Of a stretch of DNA of 14,878 nt, positions 1 through 6,463 are shown one piece after another. The notes under the pieces were generated by a model that was not told the DNA's origin, did not search any database, and worked only from the letters and a program-made list of their open reading frames with translations. Position 1 is the first letter of the stretch. Every line of letters starts with the position of its first letter. Both the position numbers and the translations under genes were made by a program. Source of the DNA: Acidimicrobiales bacterium. Lineage in GTDB: Bacteria > Actinomycetota > Acidimicrobiia > Acidimicrobiales > Poriferisodalaceae. The DNA lies in assembly GCA_020439485.1 (NCBI GenBank), contig JAGQSP010000217.1, positions 1-14,878 of the forward strand, written 5' to 3'.

Positions 1-1084
1 TCGCAGCGAGGCGGTCATCGTCGGCGATGTCGAGGCCATGGCGTCGACGCGCACTTCGACCGCCAACCAGACCTTGGCCGACCGCGACGCTCTGACGATT
101 GCCGGGGCCGCGGCCGTCGGTCTCGAGAGCTACTCCGAGAGCCTTTCCACACCCGTGGTCGACCTGTCTCCGCCCGGATCGCCCGGGCCCGTACTGGCCG
201 TCGACCGGCGCCACCGCATCGCGGGGGTGGACTCCACAGACCACCTGGGCCAGCTGTACCTGACGTTCGTCAACGAGAATGGCAGTTGGCGGGTGCAGGC
301 CGACGATTCGCTCGTGACCATCGGCATATACGGCGAACGCGAGCTCTGGGAGCTGGCTGCCGTCGACGTCGTTCGCTCGCAGCGAGCGGTGGTGGTCGGC
401 TCGGGTTCGCGAGCGCGGCTCGAGCAGTTGGCGACACTGTTGGAGCAGGCGATCGACCGGTTCGACCAGAGTTGGCCTCGGCCCTGGACGGGCAAGGTGG
501 CGATGATGGTTCCGCGCGACCTGGCCGAGGTCGAGGCTTTGCTGCACCCGACCATCGACGCTTCGAAGTTCGTGGCCTTCACCACCCTCGATATCGAGCT
601 CGGCGCAATAGAGGCGGTTGCAGAAGGGTCGGCGCAGGGCTGGAACGTGGTGGCTCCCCGGATCGTGGCTCAGGAGTCGAACCTCTCCAGGCGCAGCACA
701 GAGCGCCAGGTCGAGGTCTTGGTGCACGAGTTGGCACACGTGGCCTCGGTGCGCGACTCGGGCCCGATGACACCGCTCTGGATGCACGAAGGCCTGGCCG
801 ACTGGGTCACCCAAGGTCGCCCGCTCGGCACCGCGGGTGACGCGGTCGAGTTTCCAGACCTGCACCTGTTCCGAACAGGCACGGCGTCTCAGATCGCTCG
901 CGTGTACGACCAAGCAGCGCAGACCATGGCGCAGTTGGCGGCCACGTTTGGTCCCGACGCCCCGTTCGACTTGTTCGACCGGGTGGGCGGCGCTCGATTG
1001 GTCGTGGGCAACAGCGACGTCATCTTGGCTCAGACCGTTCACGACTTGTTCGGGGTCGAAATCGGCAGCCTGGTGTCGCCCTGA
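1..1084 (+). CDS. Peptidase MA-like (gluzincin) protein, 5' end cut by window
   Basis: Putative zinc metallopeptidase-like protein of unknown substrate. The first ATG in frame is at 38, but the frame is open to the window edge (12 more codons from base 2), so the true start is probably upstream. Counting from the ATG at 38, HELAH lies at residues 230-234, and about 24 residues later comes HEGLADW, which supplies a candidate third zinc ligand (Glu). This HExxH plus downstream E(G)xAxW arrangement is typical of the peptidase MA family. The preceding roughly 200 residues contain a beta-rich stretch (QLYLTFVNENGSWRVQADD) followed by a helical segment, like the N-terminal half of related actinobacterial proteins. 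No signal peptide or membrane segment is visible in the part present. The stop is 35 bp before the HIT gene, which has its own promoter, so operon membership is uncertain. Family assignment is fairly firm; activity is inferred. Confidence 0.75.
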   Translation, partial: RSEAVIVGDVEAMASTRTSTANQTLADRDALTIAGAAAVGLESYSESLSTPVVDLSPPGSPGPVLAVDRRHRIAGVDSTDHLGQLYLTFVNENGSWRVQADDSLVTIGIYGERELWELAAVDVVRSQRAVVVGSGSRARLEQLATLLEQAIDRFDQSWPRPWTGKVAMMVPRDLAEVEALLHPTIDASKFVAFTTLDIELGAIEAVAEGSAQGWNVVAPRIVAQESNLSRRSTERQVEVLVHELAHVASVRDSGPMTPLWMHEGLADWVTQGRPLGTAGDAVEFPDLHLFRTGTASQIARVYDQAAQTMAQLAATFGPDAPFDLFDRVGGARLVVGNSDVILAQTVHDLFGVEIGSLVSP

Positions 1085-1107
1085 ACCGGCGCTTCAGGCG
1101 GCGAAAC

Positions 1108-1113
1108 TAGGCT
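1108..1113 (+). promoter_or_regulatory. -10 element TAGGCT for leaderless HIT gene
   Basis: TAGGCT fits the actinobacterial TAnnnT -10 consensus. It ends exactly 6 nt before the GTG at 1120, so transcription would be expected to start at or next to the start codon. There is no Shine-Dalgarno sequence. The same TAGnnT box sits close to several other starts in this window. No convincing -35 element is visible. Confidence 0.55.
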
Positions 1114-1119
1114 TGTCGC

Positions 1120-1656
1120 GTGAGCGACAACCTCGAACGGCTGTGGGCAGGATGGCGAGCCGCGTACATGGTCTCGGGAGTTGGCCCCCCAGCGATGGCA
1201 GACGAGCCTGCCGCCATCGAAGCCCACGCCCCGCAGTGCGTGATGTGCCAGGTGATCGCCTCGGCATCAGAGGTACCCACCAGGCACGTGCATCAGGGCG
1301 GCTTGGCAGTGGTGGTCATGAACGCGTTTCCCTACAACAACGGACACGTGTTGGTGCTGCCCCGCCGTCACGTCGACAGGGTGGAGGCCCTCGATGACGA
1401 CGAGCGCGCCGAGTTCTGGCAACTGGTCACCGACGCCACCACGGCGCTGCGGCGGGCCTACCAACCCGACGGCATCAACATGGGAATCAACGAGGGGCGA
1501 GCGGCGGGTGCGGGGCTGCCCGATCATCTGCACGCCCACGTGTTGCCGAGGTGGTTCGGCGACACCAGCTTCACCACCACTGTGGCGGGCACTCGCGTCA
1601 TCCCCGAAGACCTGGAGGCATCGGCGGCTCGCATACGCGACGTCTGGCCTCGATGA
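1120..1656 (+). CDS. HIT-family hydrolase/phosphorylase (Ap4A phosphorylase-like, Rv2613c type)
   Basis: A 178-residue nucleotide-binding protein of the histidine triad superfamily. The triad H136-x-H138-x-H140 lies in DHLHAHVLPRW. Upstream, PYNNGHVLVLPRRH (71-84) is the usual HIT core strand, and LERLWAGWRAAYM at the N-terminus is the hallmark of the mycobacterial Rv2613c branch, which has been characterised as an Ap4A phosphorylase. A CxxC pair (C40, C43) precedes the core and may bind metal. The GTG start at 1120 is chosen because it starts the conserved N-terminal motif and sits 6 nt after a -10 box. The position directly before the PIM lipid genes is the conserved actinobacterial order, though its biochemical link to PIM synthesis is unclear. 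Family is certain; the exact substrate is inferred from similarity recalled from memory. Confidence 0.9.
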   Translation: MSDNLERLWAGWRAAYMVSGVGPPAMADEPAAIEAHAPQCVMCQVIASASEVPTRHVHQGGLAVVVMNAFPYNNGHVLVLPRRHVDRVEALDDDERAEFWQLVTDATTALRRAYQPDGINMGINEGRAAGAGLPDHLHAHVLPRWFGDTSFTTTVAGTRVIPEDLEASAARIRDVWPR

Positions 1657-1699
1657 TCCGCTGGAGGCGATGTTCATCCGGATGCGCTCGCGACGGCGC

Positions 1700-1705
1700 T
1701 AGGGT
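1700..1705 (+). promoter_or_regulatory. -10 element TAGGGT before membrane-protein gene
   Basis: TAGGGT ends 9 nt before the ATG at 1715, giving a leaderless or near-leaderless mRNA. No Shine-Dalgarno lies in the gap. The perfect 10-bp palindrome CATCCGGATG at 1675-1684 lies near where a -35 element would be, but nothing ties it to a regulator. Confidence 0.45.
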
Positions 1706-1714
1706 TTCGCCCCG

Positions 1715-2251
1715 ATGACCGCCGACGACCAAGAGCCAGACGAGCAGCCCGACCTGGGTGAGTTGCGCGACGAGCTGCCCGAGGATCTCGACCGCGGCTT
1801 TGTCGGGCCATACCAATTCCCCGACAACAAGCGGCGACGGGTGCCCGGCGTCTTGTACTTGCTGTTGGCGGCTGCGGCGTTGGCGATAGCCCTGATAGCC
1901 GGTGATGACGCGGTGCTGGTCAACCGGGGGTTTGTCGTCGGTGCCATCGGCCTCGGCGTGATCGGCATCCTGCACATCATCACCGCGGTGCCGATGAAGC
2001 GCGACGAGAACGATGCGCTGGTGATTGCCACCCGTGCCGTGGGCTTTCCGGTGGGGCACGCGTCGGCCCAGATGGGGTGGCGCGGTTTTCGCAGCCGCCC
2101 GACTTGGCGGGTGCTGGTGTACTCGGCCGAGGACCCGCCCGACCAGCGCGGGCTGGTGCTGATAGATGCCTACGACGGCCGGGTCATCGACCAGTTGGTC
2201 GAAGAGAACCCCGAAGACTGGTCGTCGTTCGCCACCGACCACGATCAGTGA
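1715..2251 (+). CDS. Two-TM membrane protein of unknown function in PIM locus
   Basis: A 178-residue protein that I cannot assign to a named family. It has an acidic N-terminus (residues 1-28, rich in D and E), a basic KRRR patch at 39-42, and two hydrophobic segments at about 44-62 and 71-91. The remaining 85 residues are soluble and probably cytoplasmic if the positive-inside rule holds. The C-terminal part (WRVLVYSAEDPP, then GLVLIDAYDGRVIDQLVEE) resembles the small alpha/beta folds of PepSY-like domains, but this is only an impression. It lies between the HIT gene and pgsA, 58 bp after the HIT stop, with its own -10 box. It is not part of the mycobacterial version of this locus, so it may be a lineage-specific accessory to phosphoinositide synthesis. 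The ATG start fits the promoter and the reading frame. Confidence 0.8.
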   Translation: MTADDQEPDEQPDLGELRDELPEDLDRGFVGPYQFPDNKRRRVPGVLYLLLAAAALAIALIAGDDAVLVNRGFVVGAIGLGVIGILHIITAVPMKRDENDALVIATRAVGFPVGHASAQMGWRGFRSRPTWRVLVYSAEDPPDQRGLVLIDAYDGRVIDQLVEENPEDWSSFATDHDQ

Positions 2252-2270
2252 CATCGGGGCCTGCGGCCAA

Positions 2271-2276
2271 TAGATT
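2271..2276 (+). promoter_or_regulatory. -10 element TAGATT upstream of pgsA
   Basis: TAGATT lies 28 nt before the pgsA ATG. A start of transcription about 7 nt downstream would give a leader of roughly 20 nt that contains the GAGGAG ribosome site, so this would be a conventional leadered mRNA, unlike the HIT gene. Confidence 0.45.
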
Positions 2277-2292
2277 TGATTGTTGATCTCCC

Positions 2293-2298
2293 GAGGAG
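2293..2298 (+). promoter_or_regulatory. Shine-Dalgarno GAGGAG for pgsA
   Basis: GAGGAG followed by a 6-nt spacer to the ATG at 2305. It is one of the few strong ribosome sites in the window and fixes the pgsA start. Confidence 0.7.
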
Positions 2299-2304
2299 AA
2301 CCAC

Positions 2305-2994
2305 ATGTTCGACGGAAACTGGCGCCAAGGCGTCGATCAGGTAGTGCGGCCGATGGGCCGCAACCTGCACCGAGCGGGCGTCACCGCAGACATGCTCACG
2401 GTGCTCGGCCTGTTGATGTCGGCCGCGATGGCTGTCGTGGTCGGAATGGGCTATCTGCAGCTGGGCCTGGTGCTGTTGGTCGCGACCGCCATCCCCGACC
2501 TGCTCGATGGTCCGGTCAGCAAGGCGGCCGGCACCTCCAGCAAGCGGGGTGCCTTCTTCGACTCGACCGCAGACCGTGTCACCGACGCAATGCTGCTCGG
2601 CGGCATCGCCTGGTACCTCGCCAGCCAGCCGGGCGCGGGTCGCATCGCCGTGCTGCCCTTCGCCGTCATGGCCTCGTCCTCGCTCATCAGCTATCAGCGC
2701 GCCAAGGCCGAGTCGCTGGGTTATGAGGCCAAGGGCGGCCTGATGGAGCGTGCCGAGCGCATCATCGTGCTCGCGGTGGGCCTGTTGTTCGAGGGGCTGC
2801 TGATCCCGGTTCTTTGGGTGTTGCTGGTAGGCACTATCGGCACCGCGATCTTCCGGTTCCAGAAGGTGTGGAAGCAGGCCAGCAAGGACCGCCCCGCACC
2901 GGCCCCACGCGAGCGCGACGTGTGGCGCACCAGGCGCAGGGCACGCGATCAGCGCCGCGCTGCCGTCAACCGCCGCCGCAACAGCCGCAACTGA
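2305..2994 (+). CDS. pgsA: CDP-alcohol phosphatidyltransferase, probable phosphatidylinositol phosphate synthase
   Basis: Membrane enzyme (229 aa) predicted to join CDP-diacylglycerol and inositol 1-phosphate into phosphatidylinositol phosphate, the lipid base of PIMs. The family signature is at residues 65-90: D65-x2-D68-G69-x2-S72-K73-x8-G82-x3-D86-x3-D90, with all four metal-binding aspartates present. The usual Ala-Arg pair is Ser-Lys here. A second block, SYQRAKAESLGYEAKGGLME at 129-148, matches the SYxxARAExLG region of actinobacterial PIP synthases, again with Lys in place of Arg. Several membrane helices are visible (about 32-50, 51-66, 93-107, 113-130, 153-175). The last 40 residues are strongly basic (RRRARDQRR). 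It sits directly before patA with a 22-bp gap. PIP synthase is favoured over PGP synthase by context and by the second motif; the inositol specificity is inference. Confidence 0.85.
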   Translation: MFDGNWRQGVDQVVRPMGRNLHRAGVTADMLTVLGLLMSAAMAVVVGMGYLQLGLVLLVATAIPDLLDGPVSKAAGTSSKRGAFFDSTADRVTDAMLLGGIAWYLASQPGAGRIAVLPFAVMASSSLISYQRAKAESLGYEAKGGLMERAERIIVLAVGLLFEGLLIPVLWVLLVGTIGTAIFRFQKVWKQASKDRPAPAPRERDVWRTRRRARDQRRAAVNRRRNSRN

Positions 2995-3016
2995 CCCGCC
3001 GCCGCCAAGATTTCGC

Positions 3017-3916
3017 ATGCCAGCCGCCTCGGCCAAACTGACCGTCGGCGCGTACCGAGGCGCTTCGGCGGTGGCCAAGGCGTTGCCCTCGGGCATCGCC
3101 CAGAACCTTCCCAGGTGGCTGGGCCCTGCACTGGCTCGCTCGATGTCTTCGCAGGCCCACATGCTGGGCAGGCACCTTCGCCGGGCTCAGCCGGGGCTCG
3201 ATGGTGAGGCCCTGACCCGAGCGGTGGCTCGCGGGTTCGAGAGCTACGCCAGGTATTACGTCGAGTCGTTCCGGCTGCCCGACAAGACCCCCGCCGAGCT
3301 CGACGCCGGCATCGAGGTTCCACACTTCCATCACGTCTCGGACGCCCTCGAGCGAGGCAATGGCGTCATCTTGGCCCTGCCCCACCTGGGCGGATGGGAG
3401 TGGGCGGGATTCTGGCTGACCGCTGTGAAGCGGCTACCGGTGACCGTTGTCGTTGAGGCGCTCGAGCCGCCCGAGCTGTTCGAATGGTTCACAGGGCTGC
3501 GCAGCGAGTTCGGCATGAACGTGGTGGTCGCCGACTCGGGTGCGGGCACCGCGGTAGCCGCGGCGTTGGGCCGCAACGAGGTGGTCTGCTTGCTGAGCGA
3601 CCGCGACGTCATGGGCGGCGGTGTCGAGGTCGACTTCTTCGGCGAGCGCACCCGCCTGCCGGCGGGGCCCGCAATGCTGGGTCTCAGAAAGTCTGCGCCG
3701 GTTCTACCCGTTGGGGTTTACTTCAGACCGGGCGGTGGGCATCTGGGTTTGGTGCGGCCTCCGCTGCCGCTGCAGCGTCGCGGATCGTTTCGCGACGACG
3801 TATCGGCGGGCACCCAGGCCCTGGCTCACGAACTCGAGTTCCTGATCCGCCAGGCGCCCGAGCAATGGCATCTGTTGCAGCCGAACTGGCCCAGCGATCA
3901 AGGCGCGGGCGGCTGA
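3017..3916 (+). CDS. patA: Phosphatidylinositol mannoside acyltransferase (PatA-like)
   Basis: A 299-residue member of the LpxL/HtrB lysophospholipid acyltransferase family, predicted to transfer a fatty acyl chain from acyl-CoA to the mannose of PIM1/PIM2 at the inner face of the membrane. The catalytic H-x4-E is seen as H123-LGGW-E128. The downstream block SDRDVMGGGVEVDFFGERTR (194-213) contains the family RDxxGxGxxVxFFG signature, and E204 matches the second acidic residue important in mycobacterial PatA. LPAGPA follows, also typical. There is no cleavable signal; an amphipathic N-terminus probably sits on the membrane. The ATG at 3017 lies 22 bp after pgsA and lacks a clear Shine-Dalgarno, so it is probably cotranscribed with pgsA. 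The 3' end overlaps the convergent gene by 19 bp. Confidence 0.88.
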   Translation: MPAASAKLTVGAYRGASAVAKALPSGIAQNLPRWLGPALARSMSSQAHMLGRHLRRAQPGLDGEALTRAVARGFESYARYYVESFRLPDKTPAELDAGIEVPHFHHVSDALERGNGVILALPHLGGWEWAGFWLTAVKRLPVTVVVEALEPPELFEWFTGLRSEFGMNVVVADSGAGTAVAAALGRNEVVCLLSDRDVMGGGVEVDFFGERTRLPAGPAMLGLRKSAPVLPVGVYFRPGGGHLGLVRPPLPLQRRGSFRDDVSAGTQALAHELEFLIRQAPEQWHLLQPNWPSDQGAGG

Positions 3917-4332
3917 GGGTGTGCGCCGCGCTGGCGCACCTTCAACCTCACGTGACCGCTGGGCACGCCGTCGATCTCGACGCTGACCGTGTTGTCGCCC
4001 GGGCGGTCGAAGCGCAGCCCCAGCAGGTTGAACACCAACAACAGAGGAGTGGTGTCGCCCGGCTCGGCGTCGGGCCCTCTGCGTGCGGTTGTGACACCGC
4101 CCACCGGCCCTGGCAGCAGCGAGCGACCGTCGGCGTCGAGCAACTTGACCTCGACCCTGACTTCGCGGTTGTGGTCTTCCCAGCCGACCTCGAGGGCCAG
4201 GCACACGGACAGATGTGGATGGGTGACCGGGAACGCCCTGGCGTTGATGGTGTCCCAGGCGCCACCCGTCACATAGAGCTTGCCGTTCACCGCCTGAGCG
4301 TGATCGGCAAGGAACAACGAGGTGACGCGCAT
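3898..4332 (-). CDS. DUF6941-like small protein, antisense insert between patA and pimA
   Basis: A 144-residue predicted cytoplasmic protein without signal peptide or membrane segment. The N-terminus MRVTSLFLADHAQAVNGKLY followed by VTGGAWDTI is characteristic of a widespread uncharacterised family I recall as DUF6941, in which an (A)D-x-(A)-x(4,6)-GKLxVxGG pattern opens a single beta-sandwich-like domain. The remainder alternates short strands (LSVCLALEVGW, REVRVEVKLLDADG, TVSVEIDGVPSG). The function of the family is unknown to me. The ATG at 4332 is chosen because the frame remains open further upstream but that part has no family similarity and runs antisense through pimA. The gene breaks the otherwise co-directional PIM cluster, is divergent from pimA (58 bp between starts), and ends 19 bp inside the end of patA. 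Confidence 0.8.
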   Translation of the reverse strand: MRVTSLFLADHAQAVNGKLYVTGGAWDTINARAFPVTHPHLSVCLALEVGWEDHNREVRVEVKLLDADGRSLLPGPVGGVTTARRGPDAEPGDTTPLLLVFNLLGLRFDRPGDNTVSVEIDGVPSGHVRLKVRQRGAHPQPPAP

Positions 4333-4374
4333 GGGTCCAGTGTGGCAGCGGTACCGCATCGGCGCATGCGGGCC

Positions 4375-4380
4375 TAGTGT
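4375..4380 (+). promoter_or_regulatory. -10 element TAGTGT for pimA
   Basis: TAGTGT ends 10 nt before the ATG at 4391, giving a very short leader. It lies in the 58-bp divergent intergenic stretch and gives pimA its own promoter, as expected since the antisense gene separates it from patA. I see no equally good box for the minus-strand gene. Confidence 0.45.
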
Positions 4381-4390
4381 TGGGCCAGCC

Positions 4391-5548
4391 ATGTTCGAAC
4401 GATGGGCCATGCGGCGCCGGCTGAAGCCCGCTCCACCTACACCTGCCGACCTGGAGCGCCTGTCTTCAGGACCTCTGCGGGTCGGCATCGTCTGCCCATA
4501 CAGCCTCACCGTGTGGGGAGGGGTGCAGAACCAGGTTCTGGGTCTGGCGCGGGCCCTTTCGGCCCGCGGGCACCAGGTCAGGGTGCTGGCCCCGTGCGAT
4601 GGGCCGCCACCGGAACCGGGCATCACGCCGTTGGGTGCATCGATACCAACCGACGCCAATGGGTCTGTGGCCCCGATCGCACCCGATGTCGCCTGCATAT
4701 TGCGAACCATCCGTGTGCTGCGCGACGAACAGTTCGACGTGGTGCACCTGCACGAGCCCATAGTGCCCGGTCCGTGCCAGGCAGTGCTGATCCTCAACAC
4801 CGTGCCTGTGGTGGGTACATGGCATGCGGCCGGGGGATCGCTGGCCTACCAGGTGCCTGGCGTCAAGGTTCTGGCCAACCGCGTCAAACGTCGGGTGGTC
4901 GTTTCGGCCGACGCACGCGAGATGGCATCTGAGGCTCTCGGGGGCGAGTACCAGATCCTTTGGAACGGAATCGAGGTCGACCGCTTTGCTCGGGGGCCTG
5001 CCCACGACAAGGACGGTCCCACCATCTTGTTCTTGGGCAGGCACGAGCCCCGAAAGGGCCTGGCCGTGCTGATCGAGGCCATGCAGTACCTGCCTGCAGA
5101 CGTACGTCTGTGGGTTGCCGGGTCGGGGCCCGACACCGACGATCTCAAACGCCGTACCGAAGGCGACGGTCGCGTCGAATGGCTCGGCGCCGTCGACGAG
5201 GCCGAGAAGCTCAACCGGCTGCGCGGTGCCGACGTTTTCTGCGTTCCGTCGCTACGCGGTGAATCGTTCGGCATCGTGTTGCTCGAGGGCATGGCCGCAG
5301 GCACGGCGGTCGTCGCCAGCGACCTACCCGGATATCGCAACGTGGTGTCAACCGGCGACGAGGCCCTGCTGGTGGCGCCAGGCGATGCCAAGGCGTTGGC
5401 CTCGGGCCTCGAGCGTGTTCTAGCCGACGAGGTGCTGCGTCGGCAGCTGGTCGATGCGGGCCGGCTGCGTGCCGAGTCGTTCTCGATGGCGCGGCTGGCC
5501 GAGCGCTACGAGGCGATCTACCGCGAGGCCATAGTCGAAGGCATCTGA
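4391..5548 (+). CDS. pimA: Phosphatidylinositol alpha-mannosyltransferase PimA (GT4)
   Basis: GT-B fold glycosyltransferase of family GT4 (385 aa; mycobacterial PimA is about 378-386), predicted to move mannose from GDP-mannose to phosphatidylinositol, giving PIM1, at the cytoplasmic membrane face. Visible motifs: GGVQNQV (43-49, the glycine-rich loop), HLHEP with H121-E122, GTWHA with H145 (equivalent of the essential PimA His118), FLGRHEPRKG (215-224; R217 and K222 contact the GDP-mannose phosphates in PimA), and the E-x7-E motif E291...E299 in GESFGIVLLEGMAAGTAVVA (290-309). These closely follow mycobacterial PimA rather than a generic GT4. ATG 4391 is chosen because it follows a -10 box and gives the family length; ATG 4409 is an alternative. 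A longer in-frame start at 4322 would overlap the divergent gene and its promoter region. Confidence 0.92.
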   Translation: MFERWAMRRRLKPAPPTPADLERLSSGPLRVGIVCPYSLTVWGGVQNQVLGLARALSARGHQVRVLAPCDGPPPEPGITPLGASIPTDANGSVAPIAPDVACILRTIRVLRDEQFDVVHLHEPIVPGPCQAVLILNTVPVVGTWHAAGGSLAYQVPGVKVLANRVKRRVVVSADAREMASEALGGEYQILWNGIEVDRFARGPAHDKDGPTILFLGRHEPRKGLAVLIEAMQYLPADVRLWVAGSGPDTDDLKRRTEGDGRVEWLGAVDEAEKLNRLRGADVFCVPSLRGESFGIVLLEGMAAGTAVVASDLPGYRNVVSTGDEALLVAPGDAKALASGLERVLADEVLRRQLVDAGRLRAESFSMARLAERYEAIYREAIVEGI

Positions 5549-5586
5549 ACCTCGCGGGGTGCGCCACGCGACACCGTCGACGGTCG

Positions 5587-5592
5587 TAGACT
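5587..5592 (+). promoter_or_regulatory. -10 element TAGACT before M48-like gene
   Basis: TAGACT ends 11 nt before the GTG at 5604, consistent with a short-leader mRNA. It supports GTG 5604 over the upstream in-frame GTG at 5559, which would place this box inside the coding region. Confidence 0.4.
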
Positions 5593-5603
5593 TCGACACC
5601 GTC

Positions 5604-6407
5604 GTGAACACACCAGACTCAGCAGTGAACAGACCAGATCCTGCACTCATCAAAGCCAACTACTCGCGCTCTCAGCGGCTGGCCATGGCGGTGTTCGCCG
5701 TGCCGTTCGTGGTGCTGGCGATAATCCTCGTGCTACTGCTTCCATGGTGGCTGGGCTTGATCATCGCACTTGTGGCGCCGGCCGCCTACGTCCTGTGGCG
5801 CCTCAACGGCGCCGAAGCCCGAATCGTTCAGTCTGTTCGGGGCTTCGAACTCTCCACCCTGGGGCCAGATCATGTGGGCGCAGCCCGGCTCGAGAACCTG
5901 GTCGAGGGGCTGATCGCCTCGGCCGGGGTTCGCGAACCCGCCCTCTATGCCGTAGAGGACCCCGCGGTCAATGCACTTGTGGTGGGACGTTCCGGCGACA
6001 GGGCCGCCCTTGTCATCACCACGGGCGCCCTCGACGCGTTCGATCGGGTCGAGCTGGAGGCCGTGGTCGCCCAGCTCCTGGTGCAGATCCGCACCGCCGA
6101 CGTCGTTCCTCGCACCGTTGCTGCCGCCCTGCTGGCGCCTGTGGCTTCGATGGCTGCATCGCAGTACGACAGGGTGGTCGGCCGCATCGTCGACCCCGAC
6201 CGCAGATTCCGCAACGATGCGTTGGGTGCCGCTATCACCCGGTACCCACCTGGGCTGGTCGCCGCTTACGAACGCGTCATGGCGTCCAGCACCAAACCCG
6301 CCGTCAGCCCACACGTCGTCGAGCATCTCTGGATGGTCGGCACCGGTGAAGGGCTGGGTACGCATCCGCCAACCGAAACCCGCATCGCCGCCTTGCGCGA
6401 GCTCTAG
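5604..6407 (+). CDS. M48-like membrane protein lacking catalytic and zinc residues
   Basis: A 267-residue protein with two N-terminal membrane segments (about 28-46 and 49-66) and an M48/HtpX-like domain. Family landmarks are ARLENLVEGLIASAGV, the ALYAVEDPAVNALVVGR strand-loop, the helix LEAVVAQLLVQI, and the terminal THPPTETRIAAL. In active M48 enzymes the helix reads (L)EGVLAHELxH; here H-E-x-x-H is replaced by Q157-L-L-V-Q161, so both zinc histidines and the catalytic Glu are gone. The region that normally supplies the third zinc ligand (F-E-A-D) reads FRND, so that Glu is lost too. The frame is intact, so this looks like a maintained pseudoenzyme and not a decaying gene. It follows pimA by 55 bp. 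GTG 5604 is chosen from the promoter box; GTG 5559 would add 15 residues. Confidence 0.8.
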   Translation: MNTPDSAVNRPDPALIKANYSRSQRLAMAVFAVPFVVLAIILVLLLPWWLGLIIALVAPAAYVLWRLNGAEARIVQSVRGFELSTLGPDHVGAARLENLVEGLIASAGVREPALYAVEDPAVNALVVGRSGDRAALVITTGALDAFDRVELEAVVAQLLVQIRTADVVPRTVAAALLAPVASMAASQYDRVVGRIVDPDRRFRNDALGAAITRYPPGLVAAYERVMASSTKPAVSPHVVEHLWMVGTGEGLGTHPPTETRIAALREL

Positions 6408-6412
6408 AAGCC

Positions 6413-6431
6413 CGCCGGGCCAGACCCGGCG
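6413..6431 (+). other. GC-rich hairpin between M48-like gene and DUF3048 gene
   Basis: CGCCGGG (6413-6419) pairs with CCCGGCG (6425-6431) across a 5-nt loop, 5 bp after the M48-like stop. No T-tract follows, so it is not a classical intrinsic terminator. It may partly terminate transcription or stabilise the 3' end. Confidence 0.35.
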
Positions 6432-6453
6432 CTCGACTGCCTCATCTCGTCTT

Positions 6454-6457
6454 GGAG
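6454..6457 (+). promoter_or_regulatory. Shine-Dalgarno GGAG deciding the DUF3048 start
   Basis: GGAG with a 6-nt spacer before ATG 6464. It argues against the in-frame TTG at 6452, which overlaps the ribosome site itself. Confidence 0.55.
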
Positions 6458-6463
6458 TACTCC

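Noticed and set aside
1675..1684. Perfect palindrome CATCCGGATG near the promoter of the two-TM protein gene
   Set aside because: A single 10-bp palindrome is expected by chance in a GC-rich window of this size, and no adjacent regulator suggests a binding role.
2245..3162. A 305-codon minus-strand open frame across pgsA and patA
   Set aside because: The plus strand carries clear catalytic motifs for both genes; the antisense product is low complexity with no family similarity.
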